A DNA stretch of 64,000 bases from CAVTWS01 sp963732655 (GCA_963732655.1 CAVTAI010000005.1:992001-1056000); one strand, 5' to 3'. Shown: positions 41,388 through 52,438, counted from the stretch's first letter. The notes: generated by a model from the letters alone, not told the origin. Translations and numbers: made by a program.

Positions 41388-41443
41388 GGTGTCGCCCGGC
41401 GCCACTGCCGAGATTTCCTCATCGCGCTGGTGCGGCAACGAGA

Positions 41444-41470
41444 ACGGCCCGACCGCGAGGGCCGGGCCGT
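41444..41470 (-). terminator. hairpin after the sigma factor gene
   Basis: ACGGCCC (41444-41450) and GGGCCGT (41464-41470), 7-bp stem, 13-nt loop, about 25 nt after the sigma stop codon. Confidence 0.45.
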
Positions 41471-41495
41471 CATCGAATGGTGGGGCTGCGCTGGA

Positions 41496-42329
41496 TCAGG
41501 CGGCGTCGACGGCGCGCTGGGCGGCGTGGTCGCGGACGGTGTTGACCGCACGCTTCACCAGGCGCCGAGCAGCTTCGGCGGTCACGCCGAGCTCTTCTCC
41601 GACTTCGCGGTAGCTGCGCTTGCGACCGTCCTGTAGGCCGAAACGCTGCTCGACGGCGTAACGGGCCCGTGAATCGAGCACGTCCAGCAGATCGGTGACC
41701 ATGCGCTCCTCGACTCGAGCCATGACCTCGGCCTCGGGGCCGGGGTTGGCATCGGGAAGCAGGTCGACCAGCTCGTTGCTGTCATCGTCGCCGATGGTGC
41801 GATCGAGCGAGGTCGGGGTGGTCAGGCGATGCAACCGGGCATGCTCGTCGTCGAGCTCGTCACCATCGCCGGAGACGGCCCGCAACGCGGCCCGGAGGCT
41901 GGCCGAACGATCGCCAGGAAGGCGAACCAGGCTGGCCTTCTGGTCGAGCGCCCGGCCGATGGCCTGGCGGATCCAGAACGTGGCGTACGTGGAGAACTTG
42001 AAGCCCTTGCGCCAGTCGAACTTGTCGACGGCGTGCTCCAAGCCCAGGTTGCCTTCCTGGATCAGGTCGAGCAGCTCCATGCCCGGAGGCAGCGGGTAGC
42101 GGCGGGCGACGCTCACCACGAGGCGAAGGTTGGCCCGGATGAACCGGTCCTTCGCGGCGGCGGCATCGTTGATGTGGCGGCGGATCTCCGGGTCGGTCTC
42201 GCCGGCGGCTTGACGGACGCGGGCCTTGTGGCCCCGCTCGATCACCTGGGCGAGCTCTCGCTCCTCCTCGGCGGTGAGCAGGGAGACCATGCCGATCTCA
42301 TTGAGGTATTGGCCTACTGAATCACTCAT
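41496..42329 (-). CDS. group 2 (SigA/SigB-like) sigma-70 factor
   Basis: 277 residues from ATG 42329 (MSDSVGQYLNEIG, the sigma 1.2 start YLxEIG). Region 2: RFIRANLRLVVSVARRYPLPPGMELLDLIQEGNLGLEHAVDKFDWRKGFKFSTYATFWIRQAI, a full core-binding and -10-recognition region. Region 3 is present, and region 4 has the helix-turn-helix SYREVGEELGVTAEAARRLVKRA. The long acidic 1.1 region of a primary sigma is absent. The short length and single-gene context point to an alternative group 2 factor. The frame continues upstream to 42608, but that part lacks sigma similarity and overlaps the leader. Confidence 0.9.
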   Translation of the reverse strand: MSDSVGQYLNEIGMVSLLTAEEERELAQVIERGHKARVRQAAGETDPEIRRHINDAAAAKDRFIRANLRLVVSVARRYPLPPGMELLDLIQEGNLGLEHAVDKFDWRKGFKFSTYATFWIRQAIGRALDQKASLVRLPGDRSASLRAALRAVSGDGDELDDEHARLHRLTTPTSLDRTIGDDDSNELVDLLPDANPGPEAEVMARVEERMVTDLLDVLDSRARYAVEQRFGLQDGRKRSYREVGEELGVTAEAARRLVKRAVNTVRDHAAQRAVDAA

Positions 42330-42740
42330 GACAATCGTTTCAACGGGGTCCCCGGAGGGGATATTCCCGGCCTCTTTCGGTTTAAATCGTCGGGCCGCGC
42401 TCGGATACCTCCGAGAGCGAGAGCGGTACCCTCGCCTGGACGCCGGCGGCAGAGCGGCGACCGCCCAGGTTCCCGTGACGCCGGTCACCCCGTCGACGAA
42501 TCGATGGAATGCCGGGGCCGATCTCCTATCGGCGGGAACCGGGCCGAACTGAAACTCTAGTACAGATGGACCACTGAGTCCAGCAATTCGTGATGTGGGG
42601 CGCGTCACATCCGGCCAGATACAACCACGCCCAGCAGGGGCAGGCTCAGTCAGACAGCCCCGGTCGGGACCGGCTGAGCCGAAGGCGAGGGATCCGGTCG
42701 GGCGGGCAATCCGGAGCTGAGGTCGTCATAGACTCCCCGG
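42330..42740. other. 411-bp intergenic region, divergent promoters
   Basis: On the minus strand TTGCTG (42586-42581), 18 bp, TACTAG (42562-42557) is a promoter candidate for the sigma gene and would give a leader of about 220 nt. The leader contains an AT-rich patch near 42360-42390 (AATATCCC, TTTAAA) unlike its surroundings. On the plus strand nadD has its own -10 at 42729. No gene or clear riboswitch was recognised. Confidence 0.4.
42729..42734 (+). promoter_or_regulatory. -10 element of nadD (leaderless type)
   Basis: TAGACT, 6 nt, ATG 42741. Confidence 0.45.
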
Positions 42741-43343
42741 ATGTCCAGCCGTCGAGGCGAGCGTATCGGGATCTTCGGCGGAACCTTCGACCCACCGCAC
42801 GTCGGCCATCTGATCGCCGCAATCTGCTCGCGTCACGAGCTCGGGCTCGACCGGATCCTGATGATGGTGGCGGGTGTCCCGTGGCAGAAGGTGGGGGTGC
42901 GGGAGTTGACCGAGGCACGTCATCGGCGGGCGATGACGGAGCGAGCCATCGAGGGCATCGACGGGCTGGAGGTCTCGACGCTCGAACTCGATCGGCCCGG
43001 TGACACCTACACCGTCGACACCCTTCGGGAGTTGAACGACCAGCATCCCGATGCGGAACTCTTCCTGATCGTCGGCGGCGATGCGGCGGCGGGCCTGCTG
43101 TCGTGGCGGGAGCCGCACGAGGTCGCCAAACTGGCCCGCCTCGTCGTGGTCGCTCGTCCACCGCAGGTCACGGCCATGCCCCCCGACGGCTTCGAGTTCG
43201 ACCTGGTCGAGGCTCCGCTGGTCGACCTGTCATCGAGTGAGTTGCGGGAGCGTTTCGCGTCCGGCAAACCGGTCGACTTCCTCACCCCCGAGCGGGTCGC
43301 GGTGTATGTGAGGGCCCATGACCTCTACGGTGTCGGGTCGTGA
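42741..43343 (+). CDS. nadD: nicotinate-nucleotide adenylyltransferase
   Basis: 200 residues. The nucleotidyltransferase motif GIFGGTFDPPHVGHL is at about residues 10-24. RHRRAMTERAI, YTVDTLRELNDQHPDAELFLIVGGDAA and the C-terminal DLSSSELRERFASG (the ISSTxIR motif) are present. The enzyme makes deamido-NAD from nicotinate mononucleotide. The stop overlaps the following GTG (GTGA), forming nadD-LCP-like-rsfS, an order common in actinobacteria. Confidence 0.96.
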   Translation: MSSRRGERIGIFGGTFDPPHVGHLIAAICSRHELGLDRILMMVAGVPWQKVGVRELTEARHRRAMTERAIEGIDGLEVSTLELDRPGDTYTVDTLRELNDQHPDAELFLIVGGDAAAGLLSWREPHEVAKLARLVVVARPPQVTAMPPDGFEFDLVEAPLVDLSSSELRERFASGKPVDFLTPERVAVYVRAHDLYGVGS

Positions 43344-44710
43344 CTGACACGGGTGGGCCGCCTCCGCAGGGGCCAAAACAGGGGTTCGTTCCCTTCGCCG
43401 GCCGATCCGTCTTCGTCGACACCGGCGCCCATCCGGAAGTCGGCGTCCCCACAACGCCCGGGTCATCTGCTCCCCGCCCACCCGAGCCGGTGCTGCCGGA
43501 GGACCGGCCCGAGATCGGGTCGTCCGCTCGTCGGGTGGTCCGGGCGAGTCCGATGTGGCGCTGGTTCTTCCCCCTCCTGTTGGGGCTCGCCGCCCTGGCC
43601 GCCTACTCGCTGTTCCGATCGGGGTACGACCTCGTCCTCGACAGCCGTGACGGCGCGGTGGAGTCTCAGAACGACGACCCCACGGCGCCGGGATATCGAG
43701 CCATCGTCGAGCCCACCCGAACGATGGTGATCTACGAGACGAGCGACATCGCCGGGGTCGACGAGCTCGTCGGCGTCCAGGTCGTGTCGCTCGATCCCAA
43801 TGGTGGCGGCGCGGTCATCGTCGTCCCCGCCTCTCTCCTGACCCAGCTCCCCGATGGTTCGGCCTTCGATCTCGCCGCCGAATTCGATCCCGCGGATCCC
43901 TCCGACGTCACCGAACGGATCGGTGAGCTCCTCGGGACCCGGTTCACCGACGAACCCACCATCCTCGATGACGACGGCATGGTCTCGGCCTTTTCCCCAC
44001 TCGGCACCGTCGACTACCTGCTCCCGGACGACCTGACGATCGAACGAGCCGACGGATCGGTCGAGGTCCTGCTGGAGGCCGGCCGGCACGAGCTCGAGCC
44101 GGAGGAGTTGACCGTGGTCAACGCGGTGCTCCGGCCGGGTGAGGTGCTCGAGAACCGGCTGCTCCGCCAGGTCGACTTGTGGCAGTCGATCACCGGAGCG
44201 CTCGCCGACCTCAACGACCTCGACACCGCCTACCCACCCGCCGATGAGGGCTTCTTCCATGCCGTGCGGGTGCTCGCGGCGGGCGAGGTGCGTGTCCAGC
44301 AACTCCCGGTCGCCCTGTTCGCACCGCCCGATGGAACCCCGTTCTTCGTGGTCGCCGACCCCGAGGCGGTCGCCGAGCTGACGGCCGAGATCGTGCCGTT
44401 GCCGCTCGATCCGGGCGACGGCCGCCGGGTTCAGACCGCGTTGCTGAGCGGAACCGGCGACCCCGACATCTTGACCGAGGCCATCGCGCCTCTCGTCGCC
44501 GCCGGCGCCGAGATCAGCGTGACCGGCAACGCGGATCTGGTCGGGCTGCAGGTCACCAGCGTCGTGTACCACCGCGTCGAGGCCGCCGCGGCCGCCGCCG
44601 CCATGGCCGAAGCGATCGGGGCCGACCCGCCGACCTACGTCGAGCTCGTCGACCCATTGACGAGCGTCACCGTCACCCTCGGCGCCGACTTCGTGCCTCC
44701 CGGCGGCTGA
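43340..44710 (+). CDS. membrane-anchored LCP-like protein with LytR_C domain
   Basis: 456 residues. A Pro-rich cytoplasmic N-terminus (about 1-70) precedes one membrane segment (WFFPLLLGLAALAAYSLF). The next region resembles a LytR-CpsA-Psr domain in layout (TMVIYETSDIAGVDELVGVQ, VVSLDPNGGGAVIVVPASLL, TVDYLLPDDL), but the catalytic Arg/Asp pattern of LCP transferases (RSDT, PRD) is not evident. The C-terminus (about 355-450) matches LytR_C (VQTALLSGTGDP, ITVTGNAD-like, TSVVYHR). It may be a degenerate wall-polymer ligase relative. It is coupled to nadD by overlap and followed by a 9-bp hairpin. Confidence 0.7.
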   Translation: MTDTGGPPPQGPKQGFVPFAGRSVFVDTGAHPEVGVPTTPGSSAPRPPEPVLPEDRPEIGSSARRVVRASPMWRWFFPLLLGLAALAAYSLFRSGYDLVLDSRDGAVESQNDDPTAPGYRAIVEPTRTMVIYETSDIAGVDELVGVQVVSLDPNGGGAVIVVPASLLTQLPDGSAFDLAAEFDPADPSDVTERIGELLGTRFTDEPTILDDDGMVSAFSPLGTVDYLLPDDLTIERADGSVEVLLEAGRHELEPEELTVVNAVLRPGEVLENRLLRQVDLWQSITGALADLNDLDTAYPPADEGFFHAVRVLAAGEVRVQQLPVALFAPPDGTPFFVVADPEAVAELTAEIVPLPLDPGDGRRVQTALLSGTGDPDILTEAIAPLVAAGAEISVTGNADLVGLQVTSVVYHRVEAAAAAAAMAEAIGADPPTYVELVDPLTSVTVTLGADFVPPGG

Positions 44711-44731
44711 GCCACCCGCGGATTCTCGCTT

Positions 44732-44754
44732 CCCGGGCGGTCGAGCCGCCCGGG
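44732..44754 (+). terminator. terminator after the LytR_C gene
   Basis: CCCGGGCGG-tcgag-CCGCCCGGG, perfect 9-bp stem with 5-nt loop. Confidence 0.65.
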
Positions 44755-44784
44755 GTCTGGCCAGGCGACGGGCGGCGGTGGCGA

Positions 44785-44790
44785 TAGCCT
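44785..44790 (+). promoter_or_regulatory. -10 element of rsfS-purU
   Basis: TAGCCT, 9 nt, ATG 44800. Confidence 0.45.
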
Positions 44791-44799
44791 GGCCGGATC

Positions 44800-45231
44800 A
44801 TGTCCGACGATTCCGCCCGTTCCACCATCTCTGTGGTCAAGCTGGCCCGAGCGGATTCCCCCATCGGCGACACCGGCACCGGTCGTGACTGGGCCATCGC
44901 CGCCGCCCGGGCCACCGACGACAAGCTGGCCACCGACACCGTCGTGATCGATGTGGGCGACATCTTGGCCATCACCGACTACTTCGTCATCGCGTCGGGC
45001 GCCAACAACCGGCAGGTCAAGGCCATCGTCGACGAGGTGGAGCGTCAGATCGCCGCCGCCGGTGGCCCCCGCCCCCTCCGCGTCGAGGGTCTCGACACGA
45101 TGCAGTGGGTGCTGGCCGACTATGGCAGCTTCGTCGTTCACGTCTTCGATACCGAAACCCGCGCCTACTACGACCTCGAACGGCTCTGGCGGGATCGGCC
45201 CATCGTCGAGTGGCGCTCCGCCGCTTCGTGA
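44800..45231 (+). CDS. rsfS: ribosomal silencing factor RsfS
   Basis: 143 residues. The RsfS core: LATDTVVIDVGDILAITDYFVIASGANNRQVKAIVDEVE, then EGLDTMQWVLADYGSFVVHVF and YYDLERLWRD. It binds L14 of the 50S subunit and blocks subunit joining in starvation (family knowledge). The first ~28 residues are a variable extension. It has its own leaderless-type promoter although it follows nadD and the LCP-like gene. purU starts 30 bp downstream. Confidence 0.95.
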   Translation: MSDDSARSTISVVKLARADSPIGDTGTGRDWAIAAARATDDKLATDTVVIDVGDILAITDYFVIASGANNRQVKAIVDEVERQIAAAGGPRPLRVEGLDTMQWVLADYGSFVVHVFDTETRAYYDLERLWRDRPIVEWRSAAS

Positions 45232-45261
45232 CGGCACCCCGACCGACCGATCGACCCTCCG

Positions 45262-46137
45262 ATGGACAGTGATCGTTACGTCTTGACCCTTTCGTGCGCG
45301 GACCGGGCCGGCATCGTGTGGGCGGTGGCCGACGCCCTGCTCGCCGTCGACGGCAACATCGTGGAGCAGGCCCAGTTCAGCGACCCCGACTCCGGCCTGT
45401 TCTGCCTCCGCACGGTGTTCGATGCCGTCGGCGGACTCGGAGCGGCCCGGGCCGCCCTCGACGATCGGCTGTCATCGATGCAGCCCGAGCTCATGGTCCG
45501 GCGCCTCGACGATCGACTCCGCGTGATGGTCCTCGTCTCCCGCTACGACCACTGCCTCGTCGACCTGCTGTATCGCTGGAACACGGGCGAGCTGGCCGTC
45601 GACATTCCCGTGGTGGTCTCGAATCACCCGGACCTGGCGGATATCCCCGAGCGCTACGGGATCCCCTTCGTCCACCTGCCGATCACGAAGTCCGGTAGGA
45701 CGACCCAGGAGGGCACGTCGGGTAAGGCATCCCAGGAGGCCGAGATCGCCAGCTTGGCCGCCGCGCACGAAGTCGACCTCCTCGTGTTGGCCCGATACAT
45801 GCAGATCCTCAGCGACGACCTGTGTCGCACCTTCGACGGGCGGGTCATCAACATCCATCACTCGTTCCTGCCCGGGTTCAAGGGTGCCAAGCCGTACCAC
45901 CAGGCGTACGGCCGAGGCGTGAAGCTCGTGGGTGCGACCGCCCACTTCGTCACCGCCGAACTCGACGAGGGCCCGATCATCGAGCAGGACGTGGCCCGGG
46001 TGACGCACGCCCACACGCCCGAGCAGCTGGTGCGCCTCGGCCAGGACATCGAACGCCTCGTACTGTCGCGCTCCGTGCGGTACGTCGCGGAGAGTCGGGT
46101 GCTGCGCGTCGGCCACAAGACCGTCGTCTTCGCCTGA
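45262..46137 (+). CDS. purU: formyltetrahydrofolate deformylase
   Basis: 291 residues. N-terminal ACT domain (YVLTLSCADRAGIVWAVADALL, about 5-85). The formyltransferase-fold domain has the catalytic set: Asn in GRVINIHHSFLP, His, and Asp in TAELDEGPIIEQD; GKASQEAEIASL is also typical. It releases formate from 10-formyl-THF, supplying formate and recycling THF. It is cotranscribed with rsfS. A strong hairpin follows the stop, then tRNA-Ala on the opposite strand. Confidence 0.95.
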   Translation: MDSDRYVLTLSCADRAGIVWAVADALLAVDGNIVEQAQFSDPDSGLFCLRTVFDAVGGLGAARAALDDRLSSMQPELMVRRLDDRLRVMVLVSRYDHCLVDLLYRWNTGELAVDIPVVVSNHPDLADIPERYGIPFVHLPITKSGRTTQEGTSGKASQEAEIASLAAAHEVDLLVLARYMQILSDDLCRTFDGRVINIHHSFLPGFKGAKPYHQAYGRGVKLVGATAHFVTAELDEGPIIEQDVARVTHAHTPEQLVRLGQDIERLVLSRSVRYVAESRVLRVGHKTVVFA

Positions 46138-46151
46138 ATCCGAGAACGCAA

Positions 46152-46177
46152 GAACCCTGGCCGCAGGGCCAGGGTTC
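46152..46177. terminator. terminator between purU and tRNA-Ala
   Basis: GAACCCTGGCC-gcag-GGCCAGGGTTC, perfect 11-bp stem with a 4-nt loop, between convergent units; it can serve both. Confidence 0.75.
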
Positions 46178-46192
46178 GTCGCAGCTATCGGG

Positions 46193-46266
46193 TGGAGCTA
46201 GGGGGACTTGAACCCCCGGCCTCTTCCATGCCATGGAAGCGCTCTAGCCAACTGAGCTATAGCCCC
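46193..46266 (-). tRNA. tRNA-Ala (GGC)
   Basis: Minus-strand cloverleaf: acceptor GGGGCTA/TAGCTCC with the G3-U70 pair that identifies alanine tRNAs, D stem GCTC/GAGC, anticodon stem CTTCC/GGAAG with loop ATGGCAT (anticodon GGC), T stem GGGGG/CCCCC, discriminator A73. CCA is not encoded. Confidence 0.96.
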
Positions 46267-46299
46267 GGGTAACGATCCGGGCGTCCGGATCGGGGCGTC

Positions 46300-46305
46300 A
46301 TCGTA
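46300..46305 (-). promoter_or_regulatory. -10 element of tRNA-Ala
   Basis: TACGAT on the minus strand, about 33 nt before the mature 5' end. The intervening leader contains a perfect hairpin, GATCCGG-gcgt-CCGGATC (46274-46291). Confidence 0.35.
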
Positions 46306-46396
46306 GCAGGGGCCTTCGCCAACCCCTACCCGTCGACGGACAGTTCAGCCCGGATGGCCAGCCCGGAATGTCACCAGGGGCCGTCGGCCCCGCCGG

Positions 46397-46402
46397 TAGC
46401 CT
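46397..46402 (+). promoter_or_regulatory. -10 element of leuS
   Basis: TAGCCT, 9 nt, ATG 46412. Confidence 0.45.
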
Positions 46403-46411
46403 GGCTCCGCT

Positions 46412-48958
<2,547 letters not shown>

Positions 48959-48986
48959 ACCCGCCGTCGATTCGAACTCGCGAGCC

Positions 48987-49079
48987 GATCACCACTCGTG
49001 GAGCGAGATCGGCGTGATGCTCGGCGTCTCCAAGCAAGCCGCACAGCGCCGTTACGGGACACTCACGAGCGCGGCATAG
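48987..49079 (+). pseudogene. remnant of a helix-turn-helix protein
   Basis: A 31-codon fragment DHHSWSEIGVMLGVSKQAAQ followed by RRYGTLTSAA and a stop resembles the C-terminal HTH 'SWxEIGxxLGVSRQAAxxRYG' found at the ends of several actinobacterial proteins (from memory). No start or upstream domain fits: the frame runs back into leuS as a shadow. I read it as the tail of a gene truncated when the neighbouring DNA was inserted. Confidence 0.5.
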
Positions 49080-49222
49080 CCAGCGCTGACCTGTCGTGTT
49101 TGCCGTCTTGCGTCGAACAGGTCTCGGCTGAGTCGTTCGACGACCGCGCCTTCGACATCGGACAGATCGAGGTACTTTCGGTAGGTCCGTACGGCCACGC
49201 TCGTCGCCTGTCGTTTACGGGC

Positions 49223-49228
49223 TACCGT
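49223..49228 (+). promoter_or_regulatory. -10 element of the oxygenase gene (leaderless type)
   Basis: TACCGT, 7 nt, GTG 49236; GTG 49230 and 49233 would lie before the expected transcript start. Confidence 0.4.
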
Positions 49229-49235
49229 CGTGGTG

Positions 49236-51587
49236 GTGACGAGCACTGCGCGCCAGGATCTCGCCGACCTGTTGCGCGACGTCAAAGGTGGCGGGTCGTT
49301 CAGTACCCGGCGAACCGCGCCGATCGGTGATCTGTCGATCGAGGTCCGCGGAGTCGGTCCATTGCGGTTGCCCGTCCCGGCGGCACAGGCGAAGGACCTG
49401 CGGCTCATCGCCCGGCCGGCCCGATATGGAAAGGGTGAGGACACGTTGCTCGATCGTCGGGTTCGAGATACGTGGGAGATCGCGCGGTCGCGGGTCAGTA
49501 TCGACGCTCGCCGATGGGCGAACACGCTCGGGCCGATGCTCCGCTTGGTCCGGGATGATCTCGGGCTGCCCCCGTCGGCGTCGTTGGACGCCGACCTGCA
49601 TTCGATGCTCGTCTACGAACCGGGGCAGTTCTTCGCCGCTCATCAGGACTCCGAAAACCACGACCGAATGATCGGGTCGCTCGTCGTGCTGCTCCCGTCG
49701 CGCGGCACGGGCGGGGATCTCGTCGTGTCGCATCGCGGGGAGACGGTCACGTATCGGGGTTCGGCTACGGCGCTGACGTTCGTCGCGTTCTACTCCGACA
49801 CCCGACACGAGGTGTTGCCGGTGGAGACCGGGTACCGGGTGGCACTCACCTACAACCTGCGGCTCGCCGGCAGCGCGACCGACGCCGGGCCGGTTGGCGC
49901 CGAACGGGCCGCTGCGGCCGCGGGCTTGGTGCGCCAACACTTCGCCACACCCGTCGAGCCCCGCTGGCGTCACGACAGCGTCGAAGGGGAACCGCCCGAT
50001 CGGCTCGTGTTCCTGCTGGATCATCACTACAGCGAGCACAGCCTGCGCTGGGCGCAGCTGAAGGGCGACGACGCCACCCGGGCGTCGGTACTGCGCGAGG
50101 CTGCTGAACTGACGGGATGCGATACGGCGCTGGCGCTCGCCGAGGTTCACGAGACCTGGGACGTCGAGTACGTCGAATACCGACGTGGACGACGAGGTTG
50201 GTCGAACTGGGACGACGACGGGCCGGATCGGGATGACGTTGATGCGCTCGGCGACCTGATGGATTCCGACGTCGAGATCCACCCAGTTGAGGATCGCCCG
50301 GTCGGAGCCCGCCATGTCGCCAACGTGGAACTCGCCTTGGTCACACCGTCGGTTGAGCTGGAGCCGTACGACACCGAATACACCGGCAACATGGGGAACT
50401 ACGGCAACACGATGGACCGCTGGTACCGGCGCGCCGCCGTCGTGATCTGGCCCCGCTCCCGAGCGTTCGCGCTGATGGCACACGGTGACCCAGCCGGCGC
50501 CGTGGACGAGGTCCTGGCCATCAAGGGTGACGACCCGGACGAGCACGATCGCCGCGCCGACATGACACGCACACTCCTTCGGTTCTGGGCCGAGGGCGTC
50601 CGTGAACACGACGAGCGCCAGCTGCTTGCGCGCACGCTGATCCTCGCGGAACGACTGGTCGACGCCGAGCTTGCAGAGCTTCTCCTCGATCGATTCGCGC
50701 TCGAAGCGATCGGCCCGGCCGACGCCGAAGCTCTGGTGGCCGTCGTCGACCGGTACGGCCACTCGTGGTTCGAGGAACGGCTGACGGCCTGGATGACCCA
50801 ACGCAGCTTCGGTCATCGAACGGAGCTACCGACGCGCACCGAGTGGGTTGTGGACCTCGACACCCTCTGTGAACGCCTCGTCGGACTTGAGTCGCTCGGT
50901 TCGACTGTCGCCAAGGGTGTCGCGCTGTCGTTGACAGTCCGGGTGTGGGAATGGCTGCGGCGAACGATTGACGCCTCGCACGACATCGTTCAACCATCCG
51001 CTCGGCGGGCGGCTCTTGCATCGCTCGGCGCGCCGTTCCTCGCGGTGCTTCACTCCGCGGAGAACGTCGGCGCCGCCGATCTCGGGCACCGGATCATCGA
51101 TGCCGCCCGCAACGAGGCACAAGATCTGACACCGATGCTGCTCGCGACAATCGGCGCTTGCGCGCCGTTCACGCCCGCGCAACTCGTCCGTGTCGGCCTG
51201 GACCCGCTTGCCGGCCACTGCGCCAACGTCTTGGCGCAGGAAGTCGCGCGGCCCAAACGCCACGACGGAGACTGGTCGATCGCCGGGTTCCACCAAGCGG
51301 GCTGCTGCCAGGACTGCGCCGAGCTCGCCGGGTTCGTCGCCGACTCCGTTCGCACTCAGCACGTTTGGCCAATGGCCAAACCACGACGTGAGCACATCCA
51401 TCGTCGAATCGACGAAGCTGAACTTCCCGTCACCCACCAGACCCGCCGCGATGGCAGCCCGCACAAGCTTGTGCTCACCAAGACCGCCGACGTGTACAAC
51501 CGCGACGAAGCGCGGCGAATCGCGGCCCGAACCGAACTCGACACCGTCGAGCGCTTCCTCGAGCAGATCAATCCAGCTCGGAGCTGA
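49236..51587 (+). CDS. 2OG-Fe(II) oxygenase with long helical and Cys/His tail
   Basis: 783 residues. A prolyl-4-hydroxylase-like double-stranded beta-helix (about 30-210) carries the iron triad His136-x-Asp138 in FFAAHQDSE and His191 in DTRHEV, and the 2OG-binding Arg201 in YRVALTYNL. The middle (about 250-680) is mostly alpha-helical with no motif I recognise. It includes an Asp/Trp-rich acidic loop (GWSNWDDDGPDRDDVD) and GNMGNYGNTMDRWYRR. The C-terminus has GCCQDC at about 689-694, Arg/His-rich helices (RREHIHRRIDEAELP) and HQTRRDGSPHKLVLTKT, possibly a zinc or nucleic-acid-binding module. The substrate is unknown. Its 3' end overlaps the convergent RES toxin gene by 20 bp. It sits in an accessory patch. 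Confidence 0.8.
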   Translation: MTSTARQDLADLLRDVKGGGSFSTRRTAPIGDLSIEVRGVGPLRLPVPAAQAKDLRLIARPARYGKGEDTLLDRRVRDTWEIARSRVSIDARRWANTLGPMLRLVRDDLGLPPSASLDADLHSMLVYEPGQFFAAHQDSENHDRMIGSLVVLLPSRGTGGDLVVSHRGETVTYRGSATALTFVAFYSDTRHEVLPVETGYRVALTYNLRLAGSATDAGPVGAERAAAAAGLVRQHFATPVEPRWRHDSVEGEPPDRLVFLLDHHYSEHSLRWAQLKGDDATRASVLREAAELTGCDTALALAEVHETWDVEYVEYRRGRRGWSNWDDDGPDRDDVDALGDLMDSDVEIHPVEDRPVGARHVANVELALVTPSVELEPYDTEYTGNMGNYGNTMDRWYRRAAVVIWPRSRAFALMAHGDPAGAVDEVLAIKGDDPDEHDRRADMTRTLLRFWAEGVREHDERQLLARTLILAERLVDAELAELLLDRFALEAIGPADAEALVAVVDRYGHSWFEERLTAWMTQRSFGHRTELPTRTEWVVDLDTLCERLVGLESLGSTVAKGVALSLTVRVWEWLRRTIDASHDIVQPSARRAALASLGAPFLAVLHSAENVGAADLGHRIIDAARNEAQDLTPMLLATIGACAPFTPAQLVRVGLDPLAGHCANVLAQEVARPKRHDGDWSIAGFHQAGCCQDCAELAGFVADSVRTQHVWPMAKPRREHIHRRIDEAELPVTHQTRRDGSPHKLVLTKTADVYNRDEARRIAARTELDTVERFLEQINPARS

Positions 51588-52131
51588 CCTTCGGCGTTCC
51601 CCGATGGCAATGCCCGCCGCACGTCGATTGAAACGACCGTGACCATCGGGTTGTCGACCAGCGAAGGCGGCATTTCGGCACGATGGTCAAGATCGCCTGG
51701 AATCGATGCTCGTGAGCGGCCTCACCGATGTCGTGCGTGAGCTGAAGGTCGTCACGCACAAGTTCGTCGGGCTCGACGCCTAGGACCCGCAATGTCTCGG
51801 TGTCTGTGAGATCCAGCACCTTCGTGAGCGCCGCCGTGACCAGCCACAGCTCGCGCGGCAGAAGGTCCTCGACCGCCAAACCCTGTCGGCGAGCCTGCCG
51901 CCTCAGTTCCGCGACCACACAGGGTCGTGTCGAACAGAGATAGACGACCGGATAGCTGTGAGGCCGGTTGAACCGTCCGCCGAATCGACGGGCCCCGTCG
52001 CCGCTTCGCGGGTCGAAGCCACTGGCCTGGTTGCGGAAGCCCTTCACCGACAGGCCACGGCCGGCCAGCGTGACAATCTTGCTCAGGTCGAACGGGGCCA
52101 CGTCAGCCAGTGACACCCTCGGCGATTGCAA
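51568..52131 (-). CDS. RES-domain toxin (MbcT-like)
   Basis: 187 residues. SGDGARRFGGRFNRPHSYPVVYL at about 43-65, with an Arg-rich strand and N-P turn, then TRPCVVAELRRQ with Glu75, is the RES core. M. tuberculosis MbcT has GARRFGGRWNPP at the same place (from memory). RES toxins break down NAD+ (known). VLDLTDTETLRVLGVEPDEL and LTHDIGEAAHEHRFQAIL follow the family. The last ~30 residues (Trp/Ser/Arg-rich) are unlike other RES ends, so the C-terminus may be altered. The start overlaps the antitoxin gene (29 bp), the usual antitoxin-toxin order. Confidence 0.82.
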   Translation of the reverse strand: MQSPRVSLADVAPFDLSKIVTLAGRGLSVKGFRNQASGFDPRSGDGARRFGGRFNRPHSYPVVYLCSTRPCVVAELRRQARRQGLAVEDLLPRELWLVTAALTKVLDLTDTETLRVLGVEPDELVRDDLQLTHDIGEAAHEHRFQAILTIVPKCRLRWSTTRWSRSFQSTCGGHCHRGTPKVSSELD

Positions 52132-52438
52132 GCAAGAGATCGATGACCCGCTGGTAACGACCTTGAGCGATGAGATCGAGTGGTTTGTCGTATCCGAGGT
52201 CTGGACTCGGAGAACGCAACCAGAGGCGAGCAGCGTCGTCGCGCATCACTCTCCTGGCGAGGTCGACAACGGCGCGGAGTTCGAGGAGCCGCTCCTCCGC
52301 TTGTCGACGTGGAGAGGCCTCTTCCGCCTTCCATCGGGTGACGCTGCGGGGATTGGTGTCGCTGACCCGAGCAACGTCGGCCGTGTCCACCACGTCGCCG
52401 TCGTAGAGATGATCGAGCAATGCAGTCAGCGTCGTCAT
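52103..52438 (-). CDS. Xre/MbcA-type antitoxin (DUF2384)
   Basis: 111 residues from ATG 52438, preceded by GAGGG. The N-terminal Xre-like helix-turn-helix (DVARVSDTNPRSVTRWKAEE, about 22-42) is followed by the toxin-binding DUF2384/ParS domain ARLWLRSPSPDLGYDKPLDLIAQGRYQRVIDLLLAI. It neutralises the RES toxin encoded downstream and probably represses the shared promoter. The frame is open further up to 52564, but that part is Arg/Ser low complexity overlapping the promoter. Confidence 0.85.
   Translation of the reverse strand: MTTLTALLDHLYDGDVVDTADVARVSDTNPRSVTRWKAEEASPRRQAEERLLELRAVVDLARRVMRDDAARLWLRSPSPDLGYDKPLDLIAQGRYQRVIDLLLAIAEGVTG

Noticed and set aside
51356..51673. Continuation of the RES toxin in another frame (VDNPMVTVVSIDV) suggesting a frameshift
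   Set aside because: Following that frame would run over 200 bp antisense into the oxygenase gene before a stop; the annotated stop is simpler. The odd C-terminus is noted only.
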